A stretch of 64,000 bases of DNA from Vespula vulgaris (GCF_905475345.1 NC_066595.1:5642501-5706500); one strand, 5' to 3'; numbered from the stretch's first letter, positions 1 through 14,254 are shown. Numbers and translations are program-made. Notes: generated by a model not told the origin, from the letters alone.

Positions 1-2947
1 ATATATTTATGTATCTGACTTTATACCGTATATTACTTTCTTTTTATCTTATTATACACCAATATAATAACGAACCAACTCAAAACGTACATAAAAGTTA
101 CATTTATATTATTTACAAGTTATATCACATACAACTTATATTTAAGATCAATTTTACTTTGACATTGATATCTGTTTCTATTGAAATCTCTAAATATAAA
201 TGCATCATAAAGATATACGAGATATAGTTATAGAAAGATAGTTCGAAATAACGATATTTATTTACGTCGTTGAATAAGTCGTAATTTTGATAAATTCTTT
301 TTTTTTTAATAATATAAATCATACATTCGTAACGTTAATCACGAAATCTGAGATCTGTCAAAACGACGAGTCCCCTATAAATATAGTTGTTCAAAATTCG
401 TGGTAAACTACTCGTTATCTTCGAAAATCGACTGTAATGACTTTCAAACTAATAACGAAGCTATCTCTCTCTCTCTCAAAAAAAAAAAACTGATCAAAAG
501 AGTAAAAGAGATAGAATCACGAGGAATCCACATCTTCGCACATTTTCTTTCAATTGCAACGTGAGTGAGTGCACGTGCGTGCGTGCGTGCGTGCACACGC
601 GCGCATATATATGCAAACGCTTTGCCACGTGGGCGACAAGGGAAGACAAAAGATTTCCAAGGGCCTATTAAAACCAGTTAGAAACTCGAGAGATACCGTT
701 CATTCATCTTCATCCTCAATTTTGCATCGAACCCATCGAACAAAATACATTGATACAAGAATATAAAAAATTTACCAAAGTTTTCAAAACCCGATGAAAA
801 TGCATCAATTTCAAAATTCGATTAAAACGTCTACCTAAAGTTTCAATTTGTTTCGAACATTTTAAATATCTTACAATAAAATCTAACTTAATTTTCTTCA
901 TTTCAAAAAGTATTCAATGAATCGGACGATTCGACTGAATCTTATTATTTCATTCAGAAAAATCGAAAGATTGCGTGTCATTCTCCTTATCATGTTTGGT
1001 TGTTACATACGTGAACAGTAAGATTTACAAGAATTGTGAATGTTCGATAACACGTTTTTAAAAAGTACATTTTCTGGATGACACATATATCAAATTGATA
1101 TTAAACAGTAGATACTAAAGTGTTAGAAAGTTAAAAAAAAAAAAAGAGAAGAAGAAAAATCAATTTTTCAATAATACTTTTATTCGTTTTTTATATATTA
1201 TTATTATTAGCATCGTAAATGTCATACAAAACGACTTTACTCTCGTCACAACATAGATAACATCAAGAAGATAATGTATTGTTTAATAAAATAAATTACA
1301 AGAATTGAAAGAAAAAAAAAAAGAAGAGAAAGAAAAAAATCGATAAAATAACAAATAATAAAAATTGCCACTCTACGAACAGTTTAGACCATATCTAATC
1401 CTTTGACGACGTTATCGATCGTAATGATATTGATACTGAACGATATAAAAATGAATAACAAATTAATTTAGACTTCCTATCGCTGTATCAAAAATAGTTC
1501 TAATCAATTTTAATAGTCTGACAGTTCGAAACGTTTTACCATCAATTCGAATCGAAGTTACGAATGAAAGTCCGATGCTTTCTAATCTCTATTGAAAGCA
1601 ATCGTTGGACAGTCGATCGTTAAATCGTCGTGTTTGTACACCGAAGAATGAAAAGTCATCGTTCCTATCTACGAAGAAGTTACTGGTTCCTTTTGTCCGA
1701 TCTGTCCGAGCTGTCCGAGCACGTCATCCGATATAATAGTTTTTAGCGTTATTCGTTATCGATGATTATTCGATCGAAAAAAAAAAAAAGAATAATAATT
1801 CTTATCCGATGTTAATCGATCGAATACGAATGCTCGAGTAAAGCGACTCGGACGTGCGAGCATCGATATTTTCTTATATGAATTTTACGCAATATCCTTT
1901 AATTATCTCGGCGTCGACGGTCTCCGTACACGATCGGCTCCCTGACCCAATTAGCCCTGCCCTACCCTAGGCTTACAACGCAATCGAGAAAGGAGCCCCA
2001 GTAACCGTGCGAACTGTTGAGAGAAGTTCATCGAGGATTCTTAACTTCTTAGAATGATTATTTGTCTTAGATTGACTCTTTTATCCTTCATACTTCGTAC
2101 TCTAAGAAAGAAAAAAAAAAGAAAAAGAAAAATAATAATAAAGAAAACCAAAAAAAAGAAAGAAAGAAAAATTACAACAACGTAAGCAACTCTGACGTGT
2201 GCGTAATAAGTAAACAAAAATAAAACAGTACGAAACGAAAATAGAAAGACAAAAACGAAAACGAAAGTCCGAAAGAAGAAGAAAAAAGAAACTGGCATTA
2301 AACATTTCATAAAAGTTCTGACCAAGTTGATGAATAAAAGTATGGTCGTAATTATAAAAAAGAGAGAGAGAGAGAGAGAAAAAAAAATAAAAAAAATAAA
2401 CATGACGCATGACGCTTCTTCTTCCTTTTCTCTCCTCTTAAATGGCAGCTCGTAAATGTTACGTGACCGAAATGCATTCTGTATGCAGGTATGTATATAT
2501 AACGACAGAAGGTTAAAAGGAATGACTTCAATTTGTTTCTTTAGAAATATATCGATATACACACACATATATATTCCGATTAGATAGTTCACCTCCAACG
2601 TGGAAAACTTGTTCGCTCACGATTTATTTATCGCTTAATATTAATACAAATTTTTATTGAAAAAAATATATCACCTTTTATGATACGTACTTTGCCTTGC
2701 TATTTTTGTTTCTGTTATATATATAAAAAGAGAAAAAAACAAAAAAGAAAATTAAAAAAAAAAAAAAAAAAGAAAAGGTGAGATGTTAAAAGCTATTTAT
2801 CTTCTTTCTTTCTTTTATTTTTTTTCCCTTTTTTTTTTTTTATTTTTTTACCACAAGAGATACTAAGTTAAATTCACAAAGAAGACGTATCAGCATCTTC
2901 TATGAAAAAGAAATGAAGGCAAGCAAGGACGTCGAAAGAAATAGTCT

Positions 2948-2985
<38 letters not shown>

Positions 2986-3281
2986 CTCACCCCTTCTTCG
3001 ACGCGCCATTGTATTATATTGTTCGTCAGCAAAAAGCTTTGGCTACCTTTTCCATGAAAATACAATTAAGTCTCGACGTCTCCTTTCGTTGAAAAGACGT
3101 TGGCAATACTATTGCTTGAAAAGAAATGAAGAAAGAAAAGCGAGAAGGATGAAAAAAAAAAACAAAAAATATATATATAATTATATAAGTAGAGATAATC
3201 TAGAAAAGCTTGAAGTTATCGAGAAATGAAACAGTGAGGTGCCCAGGGGCGAACAAAAATTCGTTTTCATTCATATATTTA

Positions 3282-3329
<48 letters not shown>

Positions 3330-4039
3330 AGCACCTGCCTTCGAGAAAACTCTCGAAACAGTTAGAGTAATTACGATGGAAAGAAAATTGCGAAGGAAAA
3401 CTCGTTGATTATAATTCGCCCGAGCACGACCGTCCTACGTTTTCTTATTATTATTGCGGCTCGAAAGATCATATTTATGAGAATCTCTGCGGTCTCGAGA
3501 AAGCCAACGGGAAAAAATGACTTGCCGCCATATCCGGAGGACAAACGACCGACTAGAATTTCTTCGTTCTCTCGCGAGAGACCGACCATTCGAAGTTTTT
3601 CGAAAGATACAAGAGAATCTTCTCAGTTCATCAAGATGGTCACAGTCGGTATCAGAAAACGATTAGAAACAGTAATTTCTCATTTCTGATAAGAGTTTCG
3701 AGTAGTTATTTCTTTTCTTTCGTTTTATCGATAATCATACGAGAAACATATAGATAGGAGATCGATAAATCGAAAGAAATAATGAAATGTAAGTTTAAAA
3801 AGAAAAAATAATAAGTACTTTTAAGTAAATTTACTCAAAAAGTTTTCCATCTAATAGTCATTCTAAGATAATAAAGAATACAACGAGTTAAGTTGAAACG
3901 AATGATAAAATGTAAAATATATAAAAAATAAAAAATAAATTTACTCAAAATGATTTCCATTTTAACGCGTTGAGAGAGAAAGAAAGAGACCGCCTTTAGA
4001 GTTACCGCGCAAACGGACACTCAATTTTGCAGACTTTAT
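1..4039. other. Gene-poor AT-rich stretch, no gene recognised
   Basis: No reading frame here resembles a protein I know. Open frames are short or arise from low-complexity A/T and GA/CT tracts. Visible content is a GTGC/GCAC-rich simple repeat near 571-604, several poly-A tracts, a (TA)n run at 3285-3326 and a slightly GC-richer block around 1900-2030. This could be intergenic DNA or part of a very long intron. Confidence 0.6.
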
Positions 4040-4043
4040 TTAA

Positions 4044-4250
4044 TCCTTTGAGTGATGTGGGCGCATACATAGTATACGCGACTGAGCGTAAGACGCGCGC
4101 TATTATCTGTGGGCGCATATATGCGCCTTAACTTATGTCTTGCGCAACCATTAGACATGAAATAATGACCGTACACGGTGCTTGATACTTCTGTTTTAGT
4201 TCCGACCTCTAACAGTGCTTTTTACTCGCTTTGTTCCGCACTCAAACGTG
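4044..4250. mobile_element. Short piggyBac-like non-autonomous element with TTAA duplications
   Basis: A 207-bp unit lies between two TTAA tetranucleotides (4040-4043 and 4251-4254). The left end reads TCCTTTGAGTG and the right end, on the opposite strand, reads CACGTTTGAGTG, so the termini are inverted repeats sharing TTTGAGTG. TTAA target duplication is the hallmark of the piggyBac superfamily. The interior is unusually GC- and CpG-rich for this window and holds the 16-bp palindrome GGCGCATATATGCGCC. There is no room for a transposase, so this would be a MITE moved by a transposase encoded elsewhere. Confidence 0.7.
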
Positions 4251-7200
4251 TTAAAACATTTTAAAGATCTCCTTTATTTTTCATTTCTAAGATTTCAAAG
4301 TATACGTTTTTATTATAAGGACTACAAGCCCGACATAAAAAGTATGACAATAAATTCTTCCGTATCTTTTATCTAGAAAAAAGAAAAAAAAAAAAGAGAA
4401 AAAAAAGAGAAAAAAAATATTTTTCATAAACGATCCCTTTTGTTGAATATTTTTAATCGACAAAAATTTTTACAAATTACCTACGTTGCTCGAATATATA
4501 ATAATTATTATAGATTTCTCAGATCCAAACGAATTTTATTACACCTTTTATAATCCAGCAAAAAATTTATTAATTTTTTTATTACTTCTAATCTTATATT
4601 CTCGTAGAAGTTACCATGATAAATCACTTTTAATCGCGAGCTCATTCGTTTTCTTTTCTATGATAAAACTACGTAACAAGTCCGAGTGATAATTTCCGTA
4701 GAAATTCGTAGCATCCATTTGTCGTAGATGTAGCATGGGCGTATCTGGTGCACGAAAGCTCTCTTTGTTCCGCTTTATGCTACGATTATTACAAGCAAGA
4801 GTCTCTCGTCCGGTTACATCGTCGTCGTCATGGTCGTCGTCTTCGTTTCGTCGGCTAACAAAGCAAAAAAGAGTAACAACGATAGTTCCTTGAGTATTTC
4901 ACTAAGTAAAATCATCCATCTTTCTTTTTTTTATTTCATTCTTTTCATAATCAACATATTCAAAAAATTCATCATTCCATCCAGGATTTCGATTCGAGGT
5001 CGAGCTCCTTTCTAAAGCAAACTCGAATCGAGTTTCGCTCGGTCTCGCTTTGCCGGACAATGCGCTGACCCGATTGAGCGTTCGTTAATTGATGCAGCTT
5101 AATTAATATGCAAAGTCAGTGAACATGTAGCACTCGTTGGAGAAACTTAGAAGCTAGCTGAAAACTTCCGATTCCGTTCGCAAATTCATATTATATACGA
5201 TTTCTTCTAACATATTATTTATATATTATATATATACACACACACACACAAGTGTATTTAATAAATTTAGAATGGAAAATATTTTTATCTAACGCCTAAT
5301 GGAATTTAAAGTACGTTTGATTACGTTGAATTAACTTAATCACTCTTATCAAAAACGTGACGTATGTTAGCGTTAAGTGATACCTTCAAATACTACCAGG
5401 AAATTTATTCTAACGTTTACATATACGAAAGATACTGAGAAATGAATTACGAAGCATCCAAAGGAGAAAATAATATTTATAAACGTATGTAACAGTAATA
5501 TCGTTGATTATTTTTTTTTTTCTTCTTGTTATTAAACATATATAACGTTTATTGATTTCTTTCTAGAAAAGTTACGAGTTATGATTTTTGTCAAAGTAAA
5601 TTAATAAAGATAATTAATTAAGATTTGTCAATCTCAACGAGCATTGCGAACGTGACAATAAAAAAAATAAGCTGTTTATAAATTTTTTTTTAGAGATACT
5701 TGAATTGATTTAGACAGTCGATAAATTAACATGCAAATAAATTCCGTACAAATCGAATATTTTCTTGCAATATTATATAAAAATATTTATTCCCCGGAAA
5801 CCAAATAGCATTGTCAAATAATAATCAAGAAAACTTGGATTTTTGCAAAAGAAAAAAAAGTAAAAAAAAAATATGAATAAGTTGATTAAACTCGCAAATA
5901 GATTGAGCCTAGATAGGAGATCTAAACGAGACACTTCTATATATGGCCGCTAATAACAGTAATAATCGTAGAAATTGATGCTATGTTAGAATTACATGTA
6001 ATCGAAAAAAAAAGAAAACAAATAAAAAAGAAGAAGAAAGAAAAAAGATTTGATTAGCGACATTTACTACACATATATTTACTACATATACATTTACTAT
6101 ATATATATTCATTGAGAGAAAAAAGAGAAGAGAGAACAAAAACAAATAAAAAATACGGAAATAAAGAAATAAAAAATCGAGTTGAAAAACATGAAAAGAG
6201 TCGTAAAAAAGGAACGATCGCTCGAATACATTTACATATATGCGTGAAATGTATTTGTGAATCGAATGATTATGTATTGATCCCAACTGCAGGGTCTTTC
6301 CATTCTTTTTATTTTTTACTACGAACTTCGCTCCCATGAGTTTAACGCACATACTCAGGAGGGTTGTAATGATGTCTTTGAGAACGTGTCCCTTTGTATC
6401 AAGGGAACGAGACAGCCCGAGGTCGTTTTAAAGTTTTAACGTATCGAGGGTGGTAAAACTACAAAGATCTTATGTAACCGAGGAAAATCTATAGAAAAGG
6501 TATTTCAATTTTCCCTTAGCCCTTCAACGAGAAGGCGAGCATTTTCTAGTAGGTTTACGGTTCTTGAATGGCCCGATAAGAATTCGATTCCGATCTACTA
6601 CCGAATAATATATCCGTCAGCTTTTCATACTACTTTTCCTAAGCTCTTACGACAAGATTTTCACGACATTTTTCTTTTTTTATTCCTTCTTCTTTCTCTT
6701 CTCTTTCTCCTTCTTATTCTTTAAATTCTTTTTCATGGTATAATAATTCGATTTTTTTTTCTATCTTCCTCTTTATGCTTACGATAGGATTGTGTGATAT
6801 TCAAAGAAATGAGATATAAAGAATATATATATATATATAACTATTGCAAATTTAAATAAAAAAGCTATATTCCTAAAATTTACGACTTTATCGTAGAAAT
6901 CTTTCAGAGATAAAACGTATTTATCGAAAATTTTCAAGTAAACGATATTCGATAACCCCAAGAACAAGCTTTAAAAAAATCTTAACGACGATTTTTCCAC
7001 AAAAATCATCATCCCTTGTTGTATTCAAAAGTAATCACTTGGTGATTTATTCAAGAGGCAAGACACGTAGAGCTACCTACATCCGCGTCACGCGGACATA
7101 CATAACGTGCGTAGAAACGTGGATCTACGCGTGTCATCCTTTTTTATTGTTCTTACGTGACATTATTTAAATATTCTCTACAGCGATGCATTTTCCAAGA

Positions 7201-7603
7201 GCTTATCGACTTATCTAATACTCGAATCATTTTTTTTTTTGAACGATAAATTCAAGGGAACGAAATCTATTGAATGTTTGACAAATTCGTGTATCGATAA
7301 AAATCGTACAAATAATAACAGATCAAAACTTTAACTCGAATTATCGGCACAAAATTATAAATTGATATTAATCTATAAAAGAGCTTCTTTTGTCTTTGTC
7401 TTTCGTTAAAAGTTATGTATTTTTATAAAAAAAGAACAAAAAATTTCTATATTGTTTAGAATTCACATCGACACTGTTTTCGAATGATGTACAAAGAAAT
7501 TAGAACAATTCAAGAAGGTATAATTTTTTTGAAAAAAGACGAATTAGAAAGACTTCACAATACAAATTAAATATCCATTTATTATCATCATCACCATCAG
7601 CAC

Positions 7604-7687
<84 letters not shown>
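7604..7687. repeat. (ATT)n microsatellite
   Basis: About 84 bp of nearly uninterrupted ATT/TTA trinucleotide repeat. It is preceded by a less regular TCATCA/CACCATCAG stretch. Confidence 0.95.
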
Positions 7688-7688
<1 letters not shown>

Positions 7689-10600
7689 CGATATTTATCG
7701 CATTTATCAAACAGTATTATCCTCGTTCAAATGGAAACAAAAACGTGGAATGAAATAGTCCTTCGATCCAGCCGATAAATCAACCGTTTTAGAGAGATTA
7801 TCGTAATTAGTGCCACACGATAGATCATCCTCATGGGCGATCATTAATGGTACATTCAATGGTAATTAGCCAAGCAACGAAATAGTAGATCATCGAGCGA
7901 ATTGCCGATTAAGACCGTGCAATGTATTTGCAAACTCAGCTATTCGACTATAAGCAAATGATTCGTGAAAAAAGACGAATTCCTCTTTGTTTCACGATTT
8001 TTTCTTACTATATAAATACTTGTTGAAGTATTATTGAACAACATATACTATTACAACACTTAGACGCCATTAAAAGATATAAACGTATGTAAGTACATTT
8101 TTTACCAATCGGAAAGCAAACGTTACATATCTTTCAAACGAATATCTAAAATATTTTCCTACGTATTCTTATCTATGGAACTGAAACTCTTATTATCACT
8201 GATTTATGATACGGTTATTGAAACATACGCTCCAGATCGCGATAAGCAACAGATTTACCTACAGATTGTGCCTCTTGTATCCACACTTCTATCTACGTAG
8301 AACATATGTACACATGACTCGTTTACGTAACAAATGAAATAGCTACTTACTTCGAAATGTTTTATCGAAAAGCATTGTTAAATTGCTTCTGATAATTATA
8401 ACCCGACTCTCGAGTTAACACTAATCGTAAGATCGAATTGATTAGACAAATATTTAAATCCACTCGCGAATAACTGCAAGTTTCTAATAAAAAGAATTAA
8501 ATATTGCAATAGTTTCAACGTACGAAAGAATCTACAATCCCAACAGTATTATTCAAAATCGTATTTCTAAATTATTTACGTCAAAAAAAAAAAAAATGTA
8601 TATATATATAAGTCATATCGTTAAAGTAAACGATTTTCTATACTCCTCCATTGTCATTAAAAAATTAATAGTCTTCCTCAATCAAAAAAAAAAGAAAAAA
8701 AAAGAAAAAAGAGAAAAAAAAATGATTTAATACACCACCATTAGGAGATTAAACGAAATTAAATAGAAAAAAAAAAAGACGAAAGAATTTAACATAAAAT
8801 AAATGGCATCTTCGAGAAAAGATTTAAAAAAGATTGAACGACTTTAAGTCTTCAATCTTTTCACTTTATCTTATCGAGATAAAACATACACTTCGTATAC
8901 CGGCTTTGTAAAATCGATGTTAAAGAGTGAATCAGAATTGAAGATGGTTAGAGTTCGAGGGCGAATCTTTGGTTGAGCGATCGCGAGAGCACAACAGGGA
9001 GATAGTAGGTGTAGGTAGGTCAGTGATGCCGAGGTCGATGCCGAGGTCGATGATGAAGCTGAGGCCGTGGCCGAGCCAAACTATATTCGCCGGGTTCAAA
9101 ACCGGGTGGGGCACGGAGCTACCCCAATCGATAAACCTCCGCCCGTCGACATTCGGACTGGGTCATGAGTTCTCTCTACTTCTACGAAATACAACTGGAA
9201 TAGCGTTAGTAAATACGTAGGGTATCTATATCAAATAATAATAATAATAAAAATCAAAATAAATTAAATTAAGTTAAATTAAATGAAATAATAATTATAC
9301 GTTTCGACATGAATCTTATTATTAAATAAATTATTAAAGATCAAACAAGAGAACTATTCAATATAATATTATTTCGAGGAAATGTTTATTCGTTAAAATA
9401 ATATCCCTCTCTCATCCCAAGCTTGTAAAATATAAATGCTTCAAAAAAATATATAAAGCAAAGTTATAATAAACGGTATTGGTAAATACAGTGTTTCACG
9501 TGTATTATTATTTCTGATCTTTCTTTATATTAAAAAGAATGAAAAATGATTAATTCTGTATATAAAAATATTCTATGGACTATATTGTACAAATTTCATT
9601 AAACAAATAAAATTATATATATATATATATTATAATTAGTATTTGTCCAGTGTACAACCATTGTATTATATTTATCTGATCAACTCTTTACTGTACGACC
9701 ATGAAGTTGTAAAGAAAATAAAAAAAAAATAAGAATATTTTTTTATATACACAGAAAATAATAAGAATAATAATCCATTCTACTTTAGCTTTATCTATCA
9801 GTAATTCGTTACGTAAAAGTCCGATGAAACAGCTAGATCGAGAAAGGGAAACGTCGAGCAGAGCTTGCCACGATTATCCATTCCGTCCACGACTTAAAGG
9901 GAATGTGACTCTTCGCGTGTTCCACGCTTACAAGGTCTTTGTACTCATGGCAGTCGTGGCGCACAAAGGGGCACTTGTAAATCCATGTCAAACGAGTCAC
10001 CATGGAGATTCGAATGGTGCGCTTAATTTATATGCGCTCTAACTAGTCTCCCATCGTTCCGTATTTCCCGTAGCACGACCCTACTCCTTAATAACAATCG
10101 CTTTCTCAGCATTGTGTTCCCTTTTTTCTTTTTCTCTTTTTTCTTTCTTTCTTTTTTTTGTATTATTTTCTACATAAAACACGCCACGAACGTGAAACTT
10201 CTTTGGACAGGTAAAACGGAAGCAAAAAATCTCTCCGCAGGGTGTTAAAAAAAAAAAAAAAATAACAAAAAAGAAAAAACACTATGGCTCGATTTTAATA
10301 TTTTTTTTTCTTTTCTCCCTGCTGAATTATTCATCGAGAGAAAGAAGAAAAACAATTTTGAACAATGATCGCTTTCAAAATAATAATATAAAAATCTTGT
10401 CGATGAAATTGATAAAATATTATATTTGTTTAGTACACGGGACTCGTAATCTTTTATGCATCACGTAACCCCTGGATATGTATGTATGTAACTGGCGTAT
10501 CCTTTCTATAAATGGATAAAACTATAGTTATAGTATGTCAATGGAAATAAAATAAAAATAAAAATAAAATAAAACGTATATGTACATCCATTAATAGTAT

Positions 10601-13600
10601 TTATAAACTACATACAGGTTGTCCCAAAAGATTCGACTTATATTACAGATACGTATCGAGGGGATCTCATAGTATAACTTTATAACTTATATTTTCTTTT
10701 TCTTTTTATTTTTCGTTCTATTTCAGCTCTCACGATGTATACCCAAAAGTTTTACCACGCGTAGAAAATATGTTCAATATCCTTAGCATTTTATTTCCTT
10801 TGCTATACATGAAATACATACATATCTGTCGTTTAGGATGTTATGTAAAAAGAAAAAAGAAAAAACAAGCTAAAGAATAAATATGCATGTATACACGCAC
10901 ACCGAACAATGTGATACAACTTTATCGTTGCCGAATAATATCTCGATTTACGATCGCGTTTATGCTATTTCGATTACGAATATTTTCGTCACGTATTTAT
11001 ACTTTCTATATTCTATAATGGTTAACGATTTATTGTATAACCGCGTATTCATTTTAAAAACATGTGATAACTTCGAAAGAAATCATTTTTCTAATAACGT
11101 TTATTAAGAGTTTTCTTATTTATCTTTGATAAATATAATACTACGAGCACTTAAAGTTTGACTATAACTTGTTTCAACACTTTCTGGGATAAACGTATTA
11201 ACTCTTAAAAGCTATCATAAAAAAAGAAGAAAAAAAAAGAAAAAGAAAAAAAAATCAGATTAACGTTGTCACATGTAATGAAATTTTATCGAAGTTTGTT
11301 TGTTTTATTTGATAGAAATCAATAAAAAAATAAATGCAATTAAAAGTTCCTATTATTATATATATATATTTTTTGTATTATTATTACTATGATATATTAG
11401 ATGAAAATAATGAAGAAATGAATTTTTGTAATGATCGCAAATAAGACTTTCAATAATTACAACAAGTATAACTTTGATTATACTTTTGAAAATCAGACTT
11501 TATATTATTTATTTTTTAACGATGAAATTACATCCATAGACGTTTAAGGATTAAAAATCATCGAATTTCATGAGAAAGTCACGGTAATATTTCCTCCTTC
11601 GACTTATTGTTGGACAAAGAAACAACGGTAAAATGGCTCACGTTATTCCAGCAGGTATCCATGCAAGCAAGTATGTATAACCCCGGCCAAGCGAAAATTC
11701 GAGTAATCCGATAGAAAGGCGCTTTATGGGATAACGGCGTGAGCACGAATAGGAGGATGGAGATCGATACCGGAATGGCGAACTTTACAACTTCCTTTCT
11801 CGAGTTTCTCGAGTTGCGATTTGCGCACCGGTAGATCGCTACTCTTGAAATAGAGTCGGGGCCATCTTCCAAAAGGCGATTGTCTTCTCTGCACGGAAGC
11901 GGTTTCCCTCTTCGCCAACCACTTCCGGGAGAACGGATTCAGTTACTTCAAGCGATAGAATAACCCGTCCTCGTTCTTCTCAATTCAATCTACTTAGATA
12001 CCACGTATTTTCTCTATTCTCTATTTTCTGTTTCTTTCTCTCTCTCTCTCTCTCTCTTTTTCTTTCTTTCTCTCTTTTTGGATATTATTTTATACAACGT
12101 ATTACCCAACGTAACAATCAAGTTACGTGATACACTACGAAAAACCGCGAATACCGACAAGTACAGTTAATATAGATATGTAGTTACGTGTATCCGCCAA
12201 GATTGATGTCAGTTCGTGATTAGACAATCATAGTCATAAACGTAGTTAACTTTTATTAATCATTTATACGTATAATTATATTTTTATATGTTATTATATT
12301 CTAATTAAAGTCTAACGCTAATTATTTGATATTCATGGATAAGGTATAATTTTCGGCTAATAAATTATACGCTTTCATGCATTCGAAGATATTTAATCTC
12401 TAATTAAATTAATCTTTAACTACTTCATTTATTGTTAGTTGACTGTAGTTTATCGCAAGTGTTATTTTATATATTTCCAACATTTCGATGTCCTACATCG
12501 TACGAAGTACGTCGATTTATCCGAAATTTATCCGAGTCCTATCATCATTTTTGCGAGGACATCGTGAAAACCATGCTAAACGATTCATGAGAAACTTTCA
12601 ACTTTGAAAATACTTGTCAAGTGAAAAATTCGTACGATCAAAAAAGGACAAAAGTTTAGATTCGAGTATATAGAAGCGGTATCTTTGAACGCGTGGTTGG
12701 CATTATTGACGATGCTCTTTAAAAATAGAGAGGCGTTCCAACTGTAGAAATACGTTTCCTGCAGCAGCCCTTTCGAACGGTTCAACCGATACAAACCGTC
12801 GTGGTTCACGAGACTAGAATATTTGCGTGATTACAAATTTACCGTCTGTCCTTACAAAAAAAAAAAGAGCCGACGTTCAGACCGATCATTAACGTGGATT
12901 ACACGTTTAATAGCTGATATTATTAAAAAATATTTCTATAACAAAATTCCTATTACCTACCATCTCCATTAGACGTATACGATTCTTCAAATATCTTTCA
13001 ATCCATAAATTATCGTAACAAAAGCCTTATCCTCGATATTAATTTTTACAACCTATCGTAAATAAAATTTTTAGAGGCGCGCATTTGAACGACGGAACGT
13101 ATTACGCCTACGCATTAAGATTTTTATAAATCTAAAATTAGAAAACGTAATAAATCTACGATATAAAATGTAAAAGATATCCTGAATATTTCAGATATAG
13201 CGAGGACGCAACCCGGTGTAAGTTCGTGCTTTGAAATTGTCGTTTGTAGTGTAACTTTCAAATGCGAGAAAAGCTCTAGAGAAGAGGAAAAGAGAAAAGA
13301 AAAAAAGAGAGAAAGAAAAAGAAAAAAGAAAAAAGAAAAAAGAAAAAAGAAAAAAGAAAAAAGAAAAAAAAGAGAAAAGAGGAGAAAGATACGACATATA
13401 CATACGTACTTACATACATTATGTATGTATGTACGTGGACGAGTGGTTCGCGACGCGACCACAACGGCTCATTTAGGGGTCGTTAGTTCCGCTTTGGCCA
13501 ACGAGAAAGAGGAGGAATGGGTGGGAGGGAGGGTGAGAGGGAGAGGGAAAAAAAGGAAATAAAGAAAGAGACAGAGAAAGAGAGGAGGAGTTCGTTCACC

Positions 13601-13891
13601 CAGGCGTGCCTCTTCTCTTTCGCTATGCTCCCATGCGTCTCCCTTAAAGCATTATCCCGGTAGTGGATACGGCTCGAGTAGTACCCAAAGCTAGCTCGTT
13701 CTCCTATCTAATCGATGGCCTCGGCCCGCAGAAGGAGGAAGAAGAAACCAAAGGAAGAAGAAGAAGAAGAAACTTCGCCTCGTACTCGTGCGCCCACGAT
13801 CGCTCCTACGAGAGGGAGTCAAACACTCGTTCCTACGCCCAACTGCACCCAGTGTAAATAGTGTGAAACGTTATTGCCAAGCAGTCAGAAT

Positions 13892-13896
<5 letters not shown>

Positions 13897-13929
<33 letters not shown>
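13897..13929. repeat. (GA)n microsatellite
   Basis: About 33 bp of perfect GA dinucleotide, just upstream of the pogo-like terminus at 14.0 kb. Confidence 0.9.
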
Positions 13930-13932
<3 letters not shown>

Positions 13933-14012
13933 TCGCGAGCTTTTACCTCGACGCATAATCGTTTTCAAAAACGACTAGACTAGAAGTGAAATTATTCTAA
14001 AGTCGTTCGAGA

Positions 14013-14070
14013 TACAGTAGAACCTCGATTATTCGAATATCAGTTATCTGAAAGACCGGTTATCCCTACT
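14013..14070. mobile_element. Pogo/Tigger-like transposon terminus (one end only)
   Basis: The sequence starts with TA followed by CAGTAGAACCTCGATTATTC and continues with a GAAAGACCGGTTATCC-like stretch. This closely resembles the terminal inverted repeats of the pogo/Tigger branch of Tc1/mariner elements, which typically begin CAGTA-AACCTCGATTATCCG (from memory). I found no matching inverted copy within the next kilobase, so it is probably a decayed or truncated copy. A (TA)n microsatellite follows at about 14209-14249. Confidence 0.5.
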
Positions 14071-14206
14071 AGAATGACTCATATTGTGTACGTAAGTATC
14101 TATATATTCATAATACTTCGTGCGTAGTCTAATTATAAATCTTGAATAACTAGACTGATTAAGATAATCAAAGATCAAAGTTTGCTATGAAGGGTATCGA
14201 ATTGGG

Positions 14207-14249
<43 letters not shown>

Positions 14250-14254
<5 letters not shown>

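Larger units (their letters stand above)
4255..14012. other. Gene-poor stretch with scattered GC-richer islands
   Basis: No recognisable gene. Visible content: an ATGCAAA motif beside TTAATTAAT near 5085-5125; a long (ATT)n microsatellite at 7604-7687; an island at 7780-7920 with two TAATTAG motifs; a tandem 12-mer and a GGTTCAAAACC box around 9025-9110; GC-richer islands at 9820-10060 and 11580-11960; and purine-rich tracts around 13270-13390 and 13500-13600. Some islands may be enhancers or exons of a gene spanning this region, but no splice-consistent exon chain could be assembled. Confidence 0.5.

Noticed and set aside
2041..2598. 185-codon minus-strand frame
   Set aside because: Composed of F, S, L and V from poly-purine tracts on the other strand; typical low-complexity artefact.
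9025..9135. tRNA-like or SINE-like segment with GGTTCAAAACC box
   Set aside because: The B-box match is good and TGGCCGAGCC resembles an A box, but spacing is too short, no cloverleaf folds and no terminator or poly-A tail follows. Probably chance in a GC-richer island with a tandem 12-mer.
10612..10660. ACAGGTTGTCCCAAAAG, similar to some mariner ends
   Set aside because: No inverted partner found; a nearby ACCCAAAAG is in the same orientation. Insufficient for a mobile-element call.
11579..11918. Minus-strand frames in a GC-richer island
   Set aside because: Open in two frames, no convincing splice sites, no recognised domain; could be an enhancer or chance.
13124..13464. Overlapping minus-strand frames rich in F and S
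   Set aside because: Generated by an (A/G)-rich simple repeat; no protein-like composition.
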